This document shows, piece by piece, positions 7,010 through 8,949 of a DNA stretch of 8,949 bases. The DNA comes from Chloroflexota bacterium (GTDB lineage: Bacteria; Chloroflexota; Limnocylindria; Limnocylindrales; CSP1-4): assembly GCA_021777365.1 (NCBI GenBank), contig JAJYDP010000163.1:1-8949 (forward strand), given 5' to 3'. Below the pieces are notes generated by a model, which searched no databases, was not told where the DNA came from, and saw only the letters and a list, made by a program, of their open reading frames with translations. The position numbers and the translations under genes were made by a program. Positions within the stretch are counted from its first letter, which is position 1. Every line of letters starts with the position of its first letter.

Positions 7010-7504
7010 GCACGAGACTTATCAATAGTGGTGTGCCGCAGCACGTTGTCCAGCGTCTGATGGGGCACGCGAGCCCGATGATGACCGCGACGTACGCCCG
7101 TCTCCACGATGCGACGCTGCGGACCGCGTTCGAGGCCTACTTGGCCACCCGGGTCGGCATCGACGGCAAGCGCCTGGCCTTTGACGCCGAGGCACCGACC
7201 GCGGACGCGGAGTGGGTGAAGCAGCACTACGGCCGCATCGAGGCGAGCCTGCCGAACGGCCTCTGCGCAAGTCCGCCGCAGCAGGAATGCCCGCACCCGA
7301 ACGCGTGCCTCACGTGCCCAGACTTCCGGACCACGGTTGAGTTTCTACCGGTGCACCGCCGTCAAGCCGACGAAACGAGGAAGCTCGTCACCGCTGCGGA
7401 ACAAGCGGGTCGTGAGCGTCTCGCCGACAACCACCGCAGGGTCCTCGGCCACCTCGAGCGGATCATCCCCGCACTCGAGTCCCTCACAGGAGATGGCGGT
7501 GACC

Positions 7505-7921
7505 ATGACGACAGATTAACGAACCGAGCGTCTCGTTGCCGCAGCAAGGAAGCGCCACGACGAGACGCGCCGCAAGGCCGTCGAAGCCATTCACAGTCTC
7601 GACGACGCCGGCGCGTTGGTGAATTTCGCCGCAGTCGCGAGAGCGGCGGGGATCTCTCGTGCTTGGCTTTACGACAATGACACCGTTCGCGCAGAGATCG
7701 TCGAGCTGCGCGACCGGACGACCGGTTCGACGTCGGCGCGACCGGTCGTCGAACGCGCATCGGACCGATCGCTCCACCAACTCGTCACCGCCCTCCGAAT
7801 GCGTGAGGCCGAACTGAGGCGGGAGAACCAGCTCCTGCGCGAGGCGCTGGCCCGAAAGTTCGGGGAGGAGCGAGCCGCGCAGCTCACCGCGCCGAGCCCC
7901 GTCGTTGACATGTCAAAATAG
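7505..7921 (+). pseudogene. tnpC: tnpC-like gene of outer element, nonsense codon 5
   Basis: The frame starts MTTD, has TAA at 7517-7519, then continues unbroken as RTERLVAAARKRHDETRRK and on to TAG at 7919-7921. With the stop repaired it is a 138-residue protein, near the size of Tn554 TnpC (125 aa). It has a basic N-terminal helix, a helix-turn-helix (VNFAAVARAAGISRAWLYDN) matching that of inner TnpC, and a Leu/Glu/Arg-rich C-terminal coiled coil. AGGAG at 7488-7492 is well spaced for a GTG at 7499, an alternative start two codons upstream in the same frame. A restart at TTG 7616 or GTG 7619 would remove the first basic helix and has no ribosome binding site. It overlapped the end of tnpB, as in the inner element. 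Confidence 0.82.
7905..7916. repeat. Perfect 12-bp palindrome TTGACATGTCAA near outer right end
   Basis: It overlaps the last codons of outer tnpC, 45 bases inside the terminal AGATAA. The TGTC/GACA core resembles TGTCAGACA at the inner right end, 40 bases from that terminus. A binding site for TnpC or a recombinase is a reasonable guess, not shown. Confidence 0.5.
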
Positions 7922-7961
7922 ACCAAGCCCAGCTTACGGAGGCGTTTCGAGCGAGTGGTGC

Positions 7962-7967
7962 AGATAA
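7962..7967 (+). repeat. Right terminal hexamer AGATAA of outer element
   Basis: It lies 40 bases after the outer tnpC stop and directly before ISAzo13 transposase codons (AAG ATC GAG CAC, K-I-E-H; the first A is shared). Its identity with the inner element's right end, and the switch of homology at this point, mark it as the element boundary. Confidence 0.65.
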
Positions 7968-8224
7968 AGATCGAGCACCGCATGTTCAGCTTCATCACCA
8001 TGAACTGGCGCGGCAAGCCGTTGAGCAGTCTGCGAACGATCATCGAACTGATCTCGGCGACGTCCACGTCAACGGGTCTCACCATCCAGGCGGACTACGA
8101 CCCGAACTGGTATCCCAAGGGCGTGAAGATCAGCGATCGAGAACTCGCGGCCCTGCCACTCGTGCCCCATGACTTTCACGGCGAGTGGAACTACACCATC
8201 AACGCTCAATCAATCTCGACGTGA
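7967..8224 (+). pseudogene. ISAzo13-type transposase, C-terminal fragment (outer element's insertion target)
   Basis: The frame from 7967 to the TGA at 8222-8224 encodes about 85 residues beginning KIEHRMFSFITMNWRGKPL. It continues through STGLTIQADYD, YPKGVKISDRELAALPL and ends with a HDFHGEWNYTI block. These blocks are characteristic of the C-terminus of ISAzo13-family (Rhodopirellula-type DDE) transposases. Full proteins have S-K-W-N just before KIEHR; here that is replaced by outer-element sequence, so the gene was split at this point. The Glu of KIEHR (codon 7973-7975) is probably the last acidic residue of the DDE triad. A frame open from GTG 7955 includes four codons of outer-element end and is not a real start. 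The N-terminal half is not in the window. Confidence 0.87.
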
Positions 8225-8315
8225 GGCCTAAGCAACTCCAGTTTCCCTGACACGAAGGGCATTTTCGCGGATGGCGGTCAGTCGATCACGCGAACTGATG
8301 AAAGATCCGGGCTAG
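8225..8315 (+). other. Non-coding tail after ISAzo13 fragment
   Basis: It probably contains the right end of the ISAzo13-type element; CAGTTTCCCTGACAC at 8238-8252 is a candidate for part of its terminal repeat, but the left end is not available for comparison. CCCT/AGGG around 8245-8259 can form a four-pair hairpin, too weak to call a terminator. G+C falls from here on. Confidence 0.35.
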
Positions 8316-8456
8316 AGTCTTGCTTGCTTCGGGCTGTCGGTTATTGCAGCTGCAGGAGCGTTCTACACGGGCGGTCTCGATGTGGAGGCTGCGGAGGCTG
8401 TCAATCAGGCGCTATCCTTAGTCGGAGTTCCCTGCGAAATATTGGCAAACTCGTAG
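8316..8456 (+). pseudogene. Remnant reading frame, 5'-truncated, unknown function
   Basis: The frame is open from just after a TAG (8313-8315) to a TAG at 8454-8456, 46 residues. It begins SLACFGLSVIAAAGAFYTGG and then has an amphipathic stretch (DVEAAEAVNQALSLVGVP). There is no ATG, GTG or TTG in it, so it is either the tail of a gene whose start was removed by the neighbouring IS or a chance frame. Its hydrophobic start resembles a signal or membrane segment. It ends 12 bases before the next gene, in the same frame, as in a coupled gene pair. The family is not recognised. Confidence 0.35.
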
Positions 8457-8460
8457 AGGG
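8455..8460 (+). promoter_or_regulatory. Shine-Dalgarno-like AGAGGG for the small membrane protein
   Basis: It lies eight bases before TTG 8469, which favours that codon over ATG 8481 (20 bases away, no other binding site). Confidence 0.4.
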
Positions 8461-8468
8461 TTGATCGA

Positions 8469-8675
8469 TTGGGTCAGTGGATGGAGAAGGCGCAAAGAGT
8501 TAGTCAATTCGTAGGAGCAATTGCTCTATTTACGACCCTTATTGTAAGGATGACTCACGTCGTCCATGGCGTCGCTTTGGACGCAGTCATGGGGATCCTG
8601 GCTCCGGTGGCGATCTTGGGCTTTATCTGTTCGTTGTATTTTATTTGGCGAGTGAAGAAATCGCGAAGAACGTAA
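8469..8675 (+). CDS. Small two-helix membrane protein, unknown function
   Basis: The product has 68 residues from TTG 8469, or 64 from ATG 8481. Hydrophobic segments at about residues 11-32 (VSQFVGAIALFTTLIV) and 39-60 (AVMGILAPVAILGFICSLYF) predict a hairpin in the membrane, followed by a basic tail (KKSRRT) likely on the cytoplasmic side. The gene has more A+T at third codon positions than the recombinase genes, so it has a different history. It could be a phage or plasmid small membrane protein, but no family is recognised. A truncated frame with a similar hydrophobic character precedes it by 12 bases. Downstream is the end of an IS30-family element in the opposite direction. Confidence 0.5.
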   Translation: MGQWMEKAQRVSQFVGAIALFTTLIVRMTHVVHGVALDAVMGILAPVAILGFICSLYFIWRVKKSRRT

Positions 8676-8724
8676 AACTACATGGGGAGAAAGTTGCACG
8701 GCCGGTAAAGTGGGACGGCCAGTT
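8676..8724. other. Probable end of the minus-strand IS30 element
   Basis: This non-coding stretch lies between the small membrane gene and the IS30 transposase stop. It holds ACGGCC twice (8698-8703 and 8715-8720) around GGTAAAGTGGG. IS30 terminal repeats usually lie close to the transposase stop, so the IS end should be here, but the matching repeat is outside the window. Confidence 0.3.
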
Positions 8725-8949
8725 CTAGTGATCACCGCTCATCGCAGCATAGAGTTCCGCGGGACTCTTGTAGTCGAGTTCGGCGGCGTTGATTGTTGAT
8801 GAGGTCAGCCACGGCGTTGGCATGTTCGGGATCGATGTTCGCGAGTTCGGTGCCGCGAGGGAACCACCAACGCCACTGCCGGTTCTGATTCTCTACCTGC
8901 CCACGTTGCCACGGGCTGTGGGGCTCGCAGAACCAGACGCTGAGGTCGT
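8725..8949 (-). pseudogene. IS30-family transposase, C-terminal part with a frameshift (partial)
   Basis: Read on the minus strand from 8947, the frame gives WFCEPHSPWQRGQVENQNRQ and continues WRWWFPRGTELANIDPEHANAVADLINNQRRR. This is the catalytic C-terminal region of IS30 transposases, where the Glu of the PWQRG-x-x-E motif is the last DDE acid. After RRR the frame goes off (TRLQESRG, TGA at 8732-8734). The family-like ending LDYKSPAELYAAMSGDH with TAG (8725-8727) lies in another frame. Loss of CC from an ACCCTC run around 8777-8779 would restore RRRTLDYKSP, as in the R-K-T-L-G-Y block of the left IS30. The C-terminal tail is therefore altered, and the gene is either inactive or a sequencing error. 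It is not the same IS as at the left edge. Confidence 0.8.

Larger units (their letters stand above)
6892..7680 (+). pseudogene. tnpB: C-terminal part of outer TnpB, separated by the inner element
   Basis: Homology begins at 7010 with G-T-R-L-I-N-S-G-V-P-Q-H-V-V-Q. It includes the catalytic His of GHASP (codon 7066-7068) and the nucleophile Tyr of ATYARLHD (codon 7093-7095). These would be H505 and Y514 in the rebuilt 654-residue protein. A Cys4 cluster (LCASPPQQECPHPNACLTC) and a helical tail follow, as in inner TnpB. Bases 6892-7009 are inner-element sequence that happens to be open in the same frame from an ATG four bases after inner tnpC. The original stop was probably at 7516-7518, where TGA has become TTA; the frame now runs on to a TGA at 7678-7680 through the tnpC region. 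Alone this fragment lacks the catalytic Arg residues and cannot recombine DNA. Confidence 0.88.
125..7967 (+). mobile_element. Outer Tn554-like tnpABC element, left end lost, interrupted by a second one
   Basis: Gene order tnpA (134-1162), tnpB (1159-2614 plus 7010-7518) and tnpC (7505-7921), all on the plus strand with overlapping ends, is the Tn554 arrangement of two tyrosine recombinases and a small accessory protein. No cargo gene is seen. The right end is placed at AGATAA (7962-7967), the same hexamer that ends the inner element, and ISAzo13 transposase codons follow at once. The left end was removed by the IS30 element. Without the inner insertion (4395 bp including one spacer) about 3.4 kb of this element remains here. 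Confidence 0.8.

Noticed and set aside
8240..8262. CCCT/AGGG hairpin after the ISAzo13 fragment as a terminator
   Set aside because: The stem has only four pairs and a short, interrupted T tract (CATTTT); it is more likely part of an IS end.
1..8949. CRISPR arrays, tRNA or rRNA genes, and antibiotic or metal resistance cargo
   Set aside because: No regularly spaced repeats, tRNA-like or rRNA-like sequence, or cargo genes were found; both tnpABC elements carry only transposition genes.

Overview
This window is a stack of mobile elements. There is no host housekeeping gene in it. Coding density, very high G+C, codons ending in G or C, and ATGA/GTGA start-stop overlaps suggest a high-GC actinobacterium. 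That is an inference from composition and IS types; no phylogenetic marker is present. The last part (about 8225-8700) is visibly poorer in G+C, so it has a different origin.

The core is two tnpA-tnpB-tnpC elements of the Tn554 type, each with two tyrosine recombinases and a small helix-turn-helix/coiled-coil protein, one inside the other. The OUTER element runs from about 125 to 7967: tnpA (134-1162), tnpB (split: 1159-2614 and 7010-7518) and tnpC (7505-7921). The INNER element (2615-7003) sits inside outer tnpB, in the codons of the catalytic H-x-x-R-H-T motif, and carries an intact tnpA (2724-3845), tnpB (3842-6304) and tnpC (6301-6888). The junctions can be read to the base: the ends are inverted TTATCT/AGATAA, with about 6-nt spacers CATTTG (left) and TCACGG (right). 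Removing 2615-7009 rejoins outer tnpB in frame, with the expected RHTFGTRL motif.

The right end of the outer element is also AGATAA (7962-7967). It abuts the 3' part of an ISAzo13-type transposase gene, exactly at the codons for the conserved KIEHR motif. Both insertions therefore hit codons for a catalytic motif of another mobile element.

The left side of the outer element is cut by the end of an IS30-family element (1-118), which removes the 5' end of outer tnpA. Outer tnpC has a nonsense codon and outer tnpB has lost its stop. One base change at 7517 explains both. The outer element is thus dead four ways (left end lost, tnpA truncated, tnpB split, tnpC nonsense), while the inner element looks complete.

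Downstream of the ISAzo13 fragment lie a short lower-GC stretch with a 5'-truncated reading frame and a small two-helix membrane protein (8469-8675). A second, different IS30-family transposase 3' end follows on the minus strand (8725-8949), with an apparent 2-nt deletion.
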